Positions 6,935-13,540 of a stretch of DNA of 21,700 bases are shown here, one piece after another (the first letter of the stretch is position 1; each line of letters opens with the position of its first letter). The DNA lies in the NCBI GenBank assembly GCA_036517115.1, contig DATDYB010000027.1, forward strand, positions 1-21,700, read 5' to 3'. The stretch is from DATDYB01 sp036517115 (GTDB lineage Bacteria; Patescibacteriota; Minisyncoccia; Phycocordibacterales; PALSA-1337). The position numbers and the translations under genes were made by a program. Below the pieces are notes generated by a model. That model searched no databases and had not been told where the DNA came from. It saw only the letters and a list, made by a program, of their open reading frames with translations.

Positions 6935-7417
6935 ATGAAAAAAGGATTCACCTTAATTGAGCTCTTGGTAGTCATCGCCATCATTGGCATTTTGTCAGCC
7001 GTTGTGCTCGCATCACTTAATGGCGCGCGGCTGCGCTCCAAGGATGCTAAACGCTTGTCCGACATTTCCCAGCTGCAGCTTGCGCTTGAGCTGTATTACG
7101 ATGCGTGTAAACAATTCCCTACTTCTTTAGTGACTACGCAGGCAAACGGTTGTACGGGTGTTAATTTGGGAACATTTATTGATCCAATACCAAAAGATCC
7201 CGACACATCAAGTTATGCATACGCGATCAATCATGCCTCAACTCCCACGAATTATCACCTTGGTGGCTCGCTTGAGATGACAACCGTAATAGATAGAGAT
7301 AAGAACTACAACTCCACTGGGTGGCCCTCAGGCGCGTTTAATGGTAACGTAACTGCTCGCTGTGGTTCTTCCGGCCCAGTTGCCGCTGTTCTTTGTTACG
7401 ACGTAACGGGGCAGTAG
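6935..7417 (+). CDS. Type IV pilin / GspG-like prepilin, copy 3
   Basis: A 160-residue prepilin with leader MKKG, 'FTLIELLVVIAIIGILSA' and Glu5. After the helix it has 'RSKDAKRLSDISQLQLALELYYDACKQFPTS', a pattern shared with many Gram-positive and CPR GspG/ComGC-type pilins (alpha1 followed by YY...P). Cysteines at 'DACKQF', 'NGCTGV', 'TARCGSS' and 'VLCYDV' could give two disulfides. It is the longest of the three paralogues. It has its own near-leaderless promoter. Processing would be by PilD just downstream. No clear terminator separates it from pilD, but pilD has its own -10 box. Confidence 0.88.
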   Translation: MKKGFTLIELLVVIAIIGILSAVVLASLNGARLRSKDAKRLSDISQLQLALELYYDACKQFPTSLVTTQANGCTGVNLGTFIDPIPKDPDTSSYAYAINHASTPTNYHLGGSLEMTTVIDRDKNYNSTGWPSGAFNGNVTARCGSSGPVAAVLCYDVTGQ

Positions 7418-7458
7418 AAAAAGTTAAAAGTAAAAACGAAAAAGTAAAAGATAGGTGC

Positions 7459-7464
7459 TATAAT
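7459..7464 (+). promoter_or_regulatory. -10 box of pilD
   Basis: TATAAT ending 7 bases before the pilD ATG, predicting a leaderless transcript. Confidence 0.6.
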
Positions 7465-7471
7465 CATCCAA

Positions 7472-8278
7472 ATGATTTTTTTAGGAATTTTATTTTTTGT
7501 GCTTGGTGCCGTCATTGGTAGCTTTCTTAATGTTGTGGTGCTTCGGTATAACACCGGTATGACGGTGGTTGGCGGTAGGTCGGAATGTTTTTCCTGTAGC
7601 AAAACGCTCCGATGGTATGAGCTCGTGCCGGTCGTTAGTTTCTGTATGCTCCGAGGAAAATGTTCGTCTTGCAAGAGCGGCATTTCTTGGCAGTACCCTC
7701 TAGTGGAGCTTTTTACCGCTTCTCTCTTTCTTTTTTATTTTCTAAACTATTCTTTTGAATTTTCTATCCCCTATATTCTAAATTCTATATTCCATCTTCT
7801 TATCCTCTCCATTCTCATCGCCATCTCCGTCTACGACCTTCGTCACAAGATTATTCCGGATGGTTTAGTCTATGCTTTTATTACTCTGAGCTTCATCGGT
7901 CTTTTTCTGGATCTTCCCACTACCGCATTTCATGCGCCGAGTATCTCCGAGCTCATTGCCGGCCCTATTCTTTTTGCTTTCTTTTTCATACTCTGGTTTG
8001 TGTCAAAGGGTACGTGGATGGGGTTCGGGGATGTGAAGCTGGTGCTCGGTTTTGGTTGGTTCTTGGGTCTCGCAGAGGGTATAAGTGCGGTTGTGCTCGC
8101 CTTTTGGATCGGCGCGGCTGTCTCGCTTGTTATTATGGCTTTCGAAAAATTCACTCATAAAGGCACTCTTTCACTCAAGAGCCAGATCCCGTTCGCACCG
8201 TTTCTCATTCTCGGGCTCTTTATCGAATTCTTCGCCCATTTCGACATCTTCGGTCTGAAGCTTCTCTTGGGGATGTAA
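7472..8278 (+). CDS. pilD: Prepilin leader peptidase / N-methyltransferase (PilD)
   Basis: A 268-residue polytopic A24 aspartic peptidase that cuts the short leaders of the pilins here and usually methylates the new N-terminus. The N-terminal cytoplasmic loop keeps all four zinc cysteines (C39, C42, C64, C67). The catalytic aspartates are D122 in 'VYDLRHKIIPD' and D187 in 'GFGD'. Hydrophobic segments fill the remainder, about seven in all. The length is normal. It sits between the major-pilin and minor-pilin genes and is the only peptidase seen, so it probably serves all seven prepilins. It starts without a Shine-Dalgarno, immediately after a -10 box. The intact zinc motif contrasts with the degenerate ones in PilB and LigA of the same genome. 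Confidence 0.95.
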   Translation: MIFLGILFFVLGAVIGSFLNVVVLRYNTGMTVVGGRSECFSCSKTLRWYELVPVVSFCMLRGKCSSCKSGISWQYPLVELFTASLFLFYFLNYSFEFSIPYILNSIFHLLILSILIAISVYDLRHKIIPDGLVYAFITLSFIGLFLDLPTTAFHAPSISELIAGPILFAFFFILWFVSKGTWMGFGDVKLVLGFGWFLGLAEGISAVVLAFWIGAAVSLVIMAFEKFTHKGTLSLKSQIPFAPFLILGLFIEFFAHFDIFGLKLLLGM

Positions 8279-8319
8279 CATTGTCCCCATATTGAGAATA
8301 TCGCGTTGTCACTCGGTGG

Positions 8320-8325
8320 TATAAT
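8320..8325 (+). promoter_or_regulatory. -10 box of the minor pilin operon
   Basis: TATAAT (GGTGGTATAAT) ending 11 bases before the ATG at 8337. It would start the four-gene minor pilin transcript. Confidence 0.55.
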
Positions 8326-8336
8326 AAAATTTGCAT

Positions 8337-8936
8337 ATGTTTCAAAAAAGGAGGCTGTTATCGAAGGCTTCGGCGGGGTTCACTTTGGTTGAGCTTCTGG
8401 TTTCGCTTGGCATTTTTGCGGTGGTAACTGCGTTGGTGCTCATGAAGCATCAAAGTTTCAGTGGAGGCATTCTTTTGACCAACTTGGCCTATGAGACTGC
8501 GCTCACCGTCCGAAGGGCGCAATCCTTTGGTATCAACGTGAAAGGACAAGGTCCAGTATTTGATATCTGGTATGGGGTGCATTTCGACAGAAGCAAGCCT
8601 ACTGAGTTCTTGTTGTTCGCTGACTCGAATAAAAATACGACCTACGAGGGGACAGGAGCATGTGACGGGATAGATACAGCCGACGAATGTTTTGAAAAGG
8701 TTTTGATAAAGCGGAATATGAGTTTTAATCAGCTTTGCATCGCAGGTCCTTCGGCGGAAGACTGTAATCGAAATATTATTAATATCATCTTTAAACGTCC
8801 TGATCCCGAAGCTCGTATTTATGATAACGATGTACCGGGTACCGCATATGGCAGTGTAAAAATAGTGTTAGTGGCGTCAGATGGTCGATCTAAAAACGTA
8901 GTGGTGCGAAAGACCGGACAAATTTCTGTCGAATGA
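8337..8936 (+). CDS. Minor pilin, FimT/GspH type
   Basis: A 199-residue prepilin-like protein with a longer basic leader (MFQKRRLLSKASAG) cut before 'FTLVELLVSLGIFAVV', with Glu5. After the helix the protein has 'LAYETALTVRRAQSFGINVKG', matching the FimT/GspH pattern of a polar helix followed by a beta-rich domain. The C-terminus ends 'VASDGRSKNVVVRKTGQISVE', and a final glycine-containing strand of this kind is common in GspH/FimT. I chose the ATG at 8337 over a TTG at 8331. It leads a tightly packed operon of four pilin-like genes, the expected composition of the priming or tip complex. Confidence 0.82.
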   Translation: MFQKRRLLSKASAGFTLVELLVSLGIFAVVTALVLMKHQSFSGGILLTNLAYETALTVRRAQSFGINVKGQGPVFDIWYGVHFDRSKPTEFLLFADSNKNTTYEGTGACDGIDTADECFEKVLIKRNMSFNQLCIAGPSAEDCNRNIINIIFKRPDPEARIYDNDVPGTAYGSVKIVLVASDGRSKNVVVRKTGQISVE

Positions 8937-8937
8937 T

Positions 8938-9525
8938 ATGAAACGAGGCATTATTAAAAAAGGAGGTTTTTCTCTTATTGAAATCATGGTATCGCTCGCC
9001 ATTTTCAGTATTGTGGTGCTCGTAGCCACCGGGGCACTTTTAAGTATTTTAAACGCAAATAAAAAAACACAAGCATTGAAGGCAGTAGTGAACAATTTTA
9101 ACTTTGCGTTAGAAAACATGGCTAGAAACATTCGGGTGGGAACAAAATACTATTGCGGGCCAGAAAGTGGTATTCCTCCACAGGGAAATTTCGCTGCTCG
9201 AGATTGTTCGGGCGGGCAGTATATTGCCTTTTGGGATGGGGAACATAAAGTTTTCACTGCGTATAGATTTAATAATAGTCCGAATAATACTTCGATTGAA
9301 AAAGATGAAAATATATACGATGTGGAGGGGTTTACTCCTCTAACAGCTCCAGAGGTGGAGATTTCTGATCTTAGACTCTATGTAACGGGGAATGTGACGG
9401 GGGATAATATGCAGCCAAAAGTTCGGCTGATTGTTAAAGGCAAAATGAAAGACAACGCCAAACTCAAGCTTGATACGACATTTAATATTCAAACAACTCT
9501 AACGCAACGAGTCCTTGATTTTTAA
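8938..9525 (+). CDS. Minor pilin, PilW/GspJ type
   Basis: A 195-residue prepilin with leader MKRGIIKKGG and 'FSLIEIMVSLAIFSIVVLVATGALLSIL', with Glu5. The segment 'VVNNFNFALENMARNIRVG' after the helix is the hallmark of GspJ/PilW-like subunits (N-terminal helix, then an 'ENMARxIR' turn). The C-terminal half is beta-rich and carries two cysteines near 130-165 of the gene's first half ('YYCGPE', 'ARDCSGG'). The start is one base after the preceding stop and the next gene starts one base after its stop, so translation is coupled. The role is inferred from family and operon. Confidence 0.82.
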   Translation: MKRGIIKKGGFSLIEIMVSLAIFSIVVLVATGALLSILNANKKTQALKAVVNNFNFALENMARNIRVGTKYYCGPESGIPPQGNFAARDCSGGQYIAFWDGEHKVFTAYRFNNSPNNTSIEKDENIYDVEGFTPLTAPEVEISDLRLYVTGNVTGDNMQPKVRLIVKGKMKDNAKLKLDTTFNIQTTLTQRVLDF

Positions 9526-9526
9526 T

Positions 9527-10045
9527 ATGAGCAGTCAATCTCACAACAAAAAAGGTTTTACCCTCATTGAGACGCTGGTAGCGATTGCTATTATTATGTT
9601 ATCGGTTGCGGGTCCACTCGTCATCGCTCAAAAAGGTATTGCTTCAGCCGTCTACGCACGGGATCAGGTGATTGCCTCGTATTTAGCACAAGATGTGGTC
9701 GAATACGTTCGCAGCATTCGAGACAATAATCTACTTGGCAGCCAGCCATGGCTCACTAATTTGGGTGAATGTCGTGACAAATATTGTTATATCGATACCA
9801 TTAATGGCGCCAAGACTACTGTCGAGTATGACTCCGACAACACGACATTCCCCTCACTCAACTACGATGGTAATAACTACACGTATATGCCAGGAGGACA
9901 GAGTACCTCATTTAGGAGAAGTGTGAATATTGTGAATATCAACACCACCGAAGCGGTGATAACGGTTAAGATGAATTGGAAAACAGGAGCATTCCCCCAG
10001 CGATTTATTATCAAAGAACATATTTTTGACGTCTTAGCGCCATAA
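9527..10045 (+). CDS. Minor pilin, PilV/GspI type
   Basis: A 172-residue prepilin with leader MSSQSHNKKG and 'FTLIETLVAIAIIMLSVAGPLVIAQKG', with Glu5. The sequence 'TLIETLVA' plus 'ARDQVIASYLAQDVVEYVRSIRDNN' is typical of PilV/GspI-like minor pilins, where 'A..LAQ...E..R..RD' follows the helix. The soluble domain has two cysteines ('GECRDKYCYI'). I take the ATG at 9527, one base after the preceding stop; an in-frame TTG at 9515 would overlap the upstream gene. The stop overlaps the next ATG (TAATG), so the two are coupled. Confidence 0.82.
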   Translation: MSSQSHNKKGFTLIETLVAIAIIMLSVAGPLVIAQKGIASAVYARDQVIASYLAQDVVEYVRSIRDNNLLGSQPWLTNLGECRDKYCYIDTINGAKTTVEYDSDNTTFPSLNYDGNNYTYMPGGQSTSFRRSVNIVNINTTEAVITVKMNWKTGAFPQRFIIKEHIFDVLAP

Positions 10046-10548
10046 TGAAAAACTATTATCAACAACACAATAGGGGATATACTCTTCTTTTTTCCGTTTT
10101 GGTCTCAAGCATCCTCCTGGCCGTCGGACTTGCGATTTTAAACATTAGTACGAAAGAAGTGGCGCTTTCCTCTGCCGCTCGTGAATCAGAAGTAGCTTTT
10201 TACGCAGCAGATGCGGGGTTGGAATGCATGTTTCGGTGGGATCTCGCAGGCAAATTCGTGATTCCGGAGCCACCTTCTATAGTACAACCTCCCACTGCGG
10301 CAATTTTTTGTAATGATAAAAATGAAAACGTAGTCCTTGGGCGTACGACAGTCGGCTCACAGACTCATTGGACGGGACGCCTTAACGCCAACTTTGATGA
10401 TACTGAGAGTAACCCCTGCTTTAAGGTTAGCATTGAAAAGCATTATGAGGGAGCCAATGTCAAAACCCACATCGAGTCACGCGGGTATAACACCTGCGAT
10501 ACCGGCAATTTACGAAGGTTAGAGCGTGCCATTAAGCTTGATTATTAA
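10045..10548 (+). CDS. Minor pilin, PilX/GspK type
   Basis: A 167-residue protein with leader MKNYYQQHNRG and 'YTLLFSVLVSSILLAVGLAILNIS'. It is the only pilin-like protein here without Glu at mature position 5 (Phe is there), as is usual for GspK/PilX-type tip subunits, which sit first and need no partner for Glu5. 'ESEVAFYAADAGLECMFRWDL' is the PilX-N signature (AFYAADAGLE). The C-terminus has 'SNPCFKVSIEKH' and 'GYNTCDTGNLRRLERAIKLDY'. It ends the minor pilin operon, completing the H-J-I-K set. The start overlaps the previous stop by one base. Confidence 0.85.
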   Translation: MKNYYQQHNRGYTLLFSVLVSSILLAVGLAILNISTKEVALSSAARESEVAFYAADAGLECMFRWDLAGKFVIPEPPSIVQPPTAAIFCNDKNENVVLGRTTVGSQTHWTGRLNANFDDTESNPCFKVSIEKHYEGANVKTHIESRGYNTCDTGNLRRLERAIKLDY

Positions 10549-10704
10549 AGCGCTCGTCCCTAATTTCTAGAATACTCACTATTTAGGTGGAGAATTTTGA
10601 GGGACTCGCTTTGGTGGCGGGAGTCTACCAGTCTCTTTTTTACAGCAAGGTTCGCTTGGTTGTCATTTTACGCTTTTCGCTTTAAGCTTTACATTACGAT
10701 TACC
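10549..10704 (+). other. Intergenic region after the pilus locus, possible terminator
   Basis: No gene is seen. Imperfect arms 10549-10560 and 10601-10610 pair with a bulge. A second stem, GACTC (10603-10607) with GAGTC (10621-10625), is followed 10 bases later by a T tract (10635-10641). It is a plausible terminator for the minor pilin operon. No convincing promoter for ligA can be named. Confidence 0.35.
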
Positions 10705-12726
10705 ATGAACAAGAAAATTCCGAACGATATACGAGAAAGAGTCCTGAAACTTCGAGCAACGATCGAACATCATCGGTACAATTATCACGTTCTTGATAAA
10801 GAAGAAATTTCGGCCGAGGCGCTTGATTCGCTGAAAAATGAACTGTCAAAGATTGAGGAGGAGTATCCTGAGCTCGTCACTCCGGATTCGCCGACCCAAC
10901 GGGTGGCAGGAGCTCCGCTTAAGGATTTCAAAAAAGTTCCGCATAAGGTTGCTCAGTGGTCTTTCAATGACGCCTTTACCGAGGAAGACATTCGGAATTT
11001 TGATGCGCGGGTAAAAAGAATGCTCAAGGGTGCCCTCGGTAAAGATCTTACACCTTCCTACACTGTTGAACTTAAAATCGACGGGCTCAAGGTGGTGCTT
11101 GAGTACGAAAACGGATTGTTAAAGACGGCGGCGACAAGAGGGGATGGGGTTGTGGGGGAGGATGTTACCGAAAACGTGCGCACCATCGAGTCCGTGCCGT
11201 TGCGCCTCAAGGAGGCGGTAAACGTGATCGTAGAGGGCGAGATATGGATGAGCAAGAAGGAATTTGCCCGCATCAACAAAGAAAGACAAAAAAAGGAGGA
11301 ACCGCTTTTTGCCAACCCGCGCAATGTGGCTGCCGGCACCATCCGCCAACTTGATCCCAGGATAGTAGCAGAGAGGAACCTTAGAACTTTCATGTACGAT
11401 CTTTCGTATTCGAGCAAGCCTCTTCCCGACACACAGGAAAAGGAGCTTGCGTATCTGCGAGAGCTTGGCTTTAAGGTCAATCCCCATTTTATTCAAGCGA
11501 ACACGATCGACGAGGTGATTGAATATTGGAAGAAATGGCAAAAAAAAGCGCCGAAAGAAGATTATCTAATTGACGGTGTGGTGGTGAAGGTCAATGAGCG
11601 TAAGTATCAGGAGGCTTTGGGCTACACCGGCAAGGCGCCGCGCTTCGGCATCGCCTTCAAGTTCCCCGCCGAGCAGGTCACTACGGTGGTGGAAGACATT
11701 ACGCTGCAGATCGGACGTACTGGGGTGCTTACGCCCGTGGCACATTTGAAGCCGGTGTTGGTTGCCGGCTCCACCGTTTCTCGAGCGACGCTGCATAACG
11801 AGGATGAGATCAAGCGCCTCGACGTGCGCATTGGTGATACCGTGATCTTGCAAAAAGCTGGGGATGTTATCCCCGATATTGTGAAGGTGCTAACCGAAAT
11901 GCGGACTGGCAAAGAAAAGCGATATGAATGGCCGACACATGTCGAAGCCTGTGGCGAAGATGGAAGTATCGAGCGGATTCCTGGGCAGGCGACATGGCGG
12001 TGCGTGAATAAAAATTCGTTTGATCAACAGAAGCGAAAACTTTATCATTTCGTCTCAAAAAAAGCTTTTAATATCGATGGTTTGGGACCGCGGATCATTG
12101 ACACCCTTCTTGAAAATAATCTGATCTCGGCGGCGTCGGATATTTTCGAACTTAAAAAGGGTGATTTTTTAGACATGGAGCGCTTCGCGGAAAAGTCAGT
12201 GACCAACCTCTTTGAGTCTGTCGAGAAAGCTCGGAAGGTCACCTTGCCCCGCTTTATCATCGCTCTCTCTATCCCGCATGTGGGCGAGGAGACGGCGCAT
12301 GATCTGGCCGAACATTTTACAACCCTCGACGCTCTTGCAAACGCTCGATTTGAAGACATGGAAAAAATCGAAGGGGTCGGGCCTATCGTCGGACAGGCGG
12401 TCGTAGAGTGGTTCAAAGAGAAACAGAACAAGGAGTTGGTCAGGAAATTATTGAAGAATGTAACTGTGGAGGATGAAAGACTTCGGAAGGTCTTCAAAAA
12501 AGAGTTTGAAGGAAAAACATTTGTACTTACCGGTACGATGAGTGCTCTATCACGCGATGAAGCCAAGCAAAAGATCCGGGAATTTGGCGGCGATGTTTCA
12601 GGCTCCGTCTCCAAGGAAACTGATTACGTGGTGGCGGGCGAGAATGCAGGTTCTAAACTCGATAAGGCGGAGGAGCTAGGCACCCGTGTCCTCTCTGAAG
12701 AAGAGTTTCTAAAGCTATTGAGATAA
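10705..12726 (+). CDS. ligA: NAD+-dependent DNA ligase LigA
   Basis: A 673-residue replicative ligase that seals nicks using NAD+. Domain Ia (1-60) is followed by the adenylation domain with the nucleophile K124 in 'ELKIDGLK', then 'GTIRQLDP', the OB fold ('QIGRTGVLTPVAHLKPV' and 'LHNEDEI'), the zinc region (about 410-440), four HhH motifs ('FNIDGLG', 'IPHVGEETA', 'IEGVGPIVG') and a C-terminal BRCT domain (about 595-673, 'FVLTGTMSALSRDEA'). Two oddities: in domain Ia the positions matching E. coli Asp32 and Tyr35 are A37 and L40, though Y27, H28 and D41 are kept; and only two zinc cysteines remain (C416, C433), the others being V413 and S438. I chose the ATG at 10705; the frame is open upstream but reads through non-coding DNA. 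Confidence 0.95.
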   Translation: MNKKIPNDIRERVLKLRATIEHHRYNYHVLDKEEISAEALDSLKNELSKIEEEYPELVTPDSPTQRVAGAPLKDFKKVPHKVAQWSFNDAFTEEDIRNFDARVKRMLKGALGKDLTPSYTVELKIDGLKVVLEYENGLLKTAATRGDGVVGEDVTENVRTIESVPLRLKEAVNVIVEGEIWMSKKEFARINKERQKKEEPLFANPRNVAAGTIRQLDPRIVAERNLRTFMYDLSYSSKPLPDTQEKELAYLRELGFKVNPHFIQANTIDEVIEYWKKWQKKAPKEDYLIDGVVVKVNERKYQEALGYTGKAPRFGIAFKFPAEQVTTVVEDITLQIGRTGVLTPVAHLKPVLVAGSTVSRATLHNEDEIKRLDVRIGDTVILQKAGDVIPDIVKVLTEMRTGKEKRYEWPTHVEACGEDGSIERIPGQATWRCVNKNSFDQQKRKLYHFVSKKAFNIDGLGPRIIDTLLENNLISAASDIFELKKGDFLDMERFAEKSVTNLFESVEKARKVTLPRFIIALSIPHVGEETAHDLAEHFTTLDALANARFEDMEKIEGVGPIVGQAVVEWFKEKQNKELVRKLLKNVTVEDERLRKVFKKEFEGKTFVLTGTMSALSRDEAKQKIREFGGDVSGSVSKETDYVVAGENAGSKLDKAEELGTRVLSEEEFLKLLR

Positions 12727-12747
12727 GTGGTGTTTGTGGAAATAAAA

Positions 12748-12767
12748 AACCGGAATTTTATCCGGTT
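12748..12767 (-). terminator. Terminator between ligA and the convergent orphan gene
   Basis: Stem AACCGGA (12748-12754) with TCCGGTT (12761-12767). On the minus strand the hairpin is followed by TTTTTT, so it fits the minus-strand gene ending at 12777. It may also act on ligA. Confidence 0.65.
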
Positions 12768-12776
12768 GTCATGAGA

Positions 12777-13148
12777 CTATTCGTCCATCCACGTGGGTAG
12801 TTCTTCCCCGTCTTTTCCAGTGAAGCCAATTCTTTGAAAAAACCCGCCGTTGCGCAGAATATGCGATGGTCCACCGCTGCCCTTGTACATGCTGATGCGA
12901 TATACCAGTACACCTCTCGCCTTAAGTTGCCTGGCCACTTCCTTCATGAGCTGTGTCGCGTCTTTGCTCCGATCCGTTCCACTTCCAGTGATGTTTTTGA
13001 AGTTATTGAGATAGAGGTCTATTTTCCCGTCAACATCAATGGTCCATTCGTTGCAATCTTGCTTGGGTGATAAATGCAAAACGAGGAAGGGTTGTTTGAA
13101 GGGTGAAGGGTTATCTGACTCCATCGGCAGTTCATTTTTGATGTTCAT
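12777..13148 (-). CDS. Orphan protein of unknown function
   Basis: A 123-residue soluble protein with no signal peptide or membrane segment and no family I recognise. Visible parts are a possible beta-rich N-terminal half ('FLVLHLSPKQDCNEWTIDVDGKIDLYLNN'), a helix ('DATQLMKEVARQLKARG') and 'VLVYRISMYKGSGGPSHIL' near the C-terminus. It is the only minus-strand gene between 1 and 15778. Unlike most genes here it has a full promoter (-35 and -10) and a Shine-Dalgarno AAAGGA 6 bases before the ATG (plus positions 13154-13159), and it ends at a terminator. That makes a self-contained unit and suggests later acquisition. The coding sequence is favoured over the overlapping plus-strand ORF by these signals. 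Confidence 0.75.
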   Translation of the reverse strand: MNIKNELPMESDNPSPFKQPFLVLHLSPKQDCNEWTIDVDGKIDLYLNNFKNITGSGTDRSKDATQLMKEVARQLKARGVLVYRISMYKGSGGPSHILRNGGFFQRIGFTGKDGEELPTWMDE

Positions 13149-13167
13149 AAAGTTCCTTTCTGGTGTT

Positions 13168-13195
13168 AAAATACACTTAATTATCTATTTGTCAA
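13168..13195 (-). promoter_or_regulatory. Classical -35/-10 promoter of the orphan gene
   Basis: Read on the minus strand: TTGACA (plus 13190-13195), 16-base spacer, TATTTT (plus 13168-13173), then a leader with the Shine-Dalgarno. It is one of only a few consensus -35 boxes in the window. Confidence 0.7.
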
Positions 13196-13221
13196 GTATT
13201 TCTGAGATTAAGATTTGGTGC

Positions 13222-13227
13222 TATCAT
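13222..13227 (+). promoter_or_regulatory. -10 box of gatC
   Basis: TATCAT ending 9 bases before the ATG at 13237. It lies about 27 bases downstream of the divergent orphan-gene -35 box. Confidence 0.4.
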
Positions 13228-13236
13228 GGCTTCATT

Positions 13237-13524
13237 ATGACAACTATTGATCTTGAGACAGTAGAAAAACTTGCCACCTTAAGCCGCATCGCGCTCTCGC
13301 CTGAAGAGAAAGCGTCGCTTCGGAAAGATATGGAGGCGATCCTTGGCTACGTGGGGGAAATTCAAAAGGCGGGTGTGAAAGAGGAGAGCCCTAAGGCTGG
13401 TATAGTTCGAAATGTACTACGAGAAGACGTTAACCCACACGAAAGTGGAGCATACACCGAAGATCTTCTTAGAGCAGCGCCGAAGCGGGAAGATGGGTAC
13501 GTGAAGGTAAAGAAAATTTTGTAG
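13237..13524 (+). CDS. gatC: Asp-tRNA(Asn)/Glu-tRNA(Gln) amidotransferase subunit C
   Basis: A 95-residue subunit that wraps GatA and helps assemble the GatCAB amidotransferase, which converts Glu-tRNA(Gln) or Asp-tRNA(Asn) to the amidated form. Typical features are 'IDLETVEKLATLSRIALSPEE' at the N-terminus, a central helix ('LRKDMEAILGYVGEIQ') and a C-terminal 'LREDVNPHE' that matches the family 'LReDvv' motif. Its length is normal. The ATG at 13237 follows a -10 box directly; an upstream in-frame start at 13039 would overlap the promoter of the divergent gene. gatA starts 16 bases after the stop, across a small AGCG...CGCT hairpin. No gatB is in the window. Confidence 0.93.
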   Translation: MTTIDLETVEKLATLSRIALSPEEKASLRKDMEAILGYVGEIQKAGVKEESPKAGIVRNVLREDVNPHESGAYTEDLLRAAPKREDGYVKVKKIL

Positions 13525-13540
13525 AAGCGTATAAACGCTC

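Noticed and set aside
10597..10704. TTG start adding 36 residues to LigA
   Set aside because: The added residues do not resemble LigA and cross a likely terminator; family similarity starts at the ATG at 10705.
12045..12614. Minus-strand ORF of 189 codons within ligA
   Set aside because: Antisense shadow of a conserved gene with no domain of its own.
13039..13236. Upstream extension of gatC to 13039
   Set aside because: It would run antisense through the 5' end and promoter of the minus-strand orphan, and gatC homology begins only at 13237.
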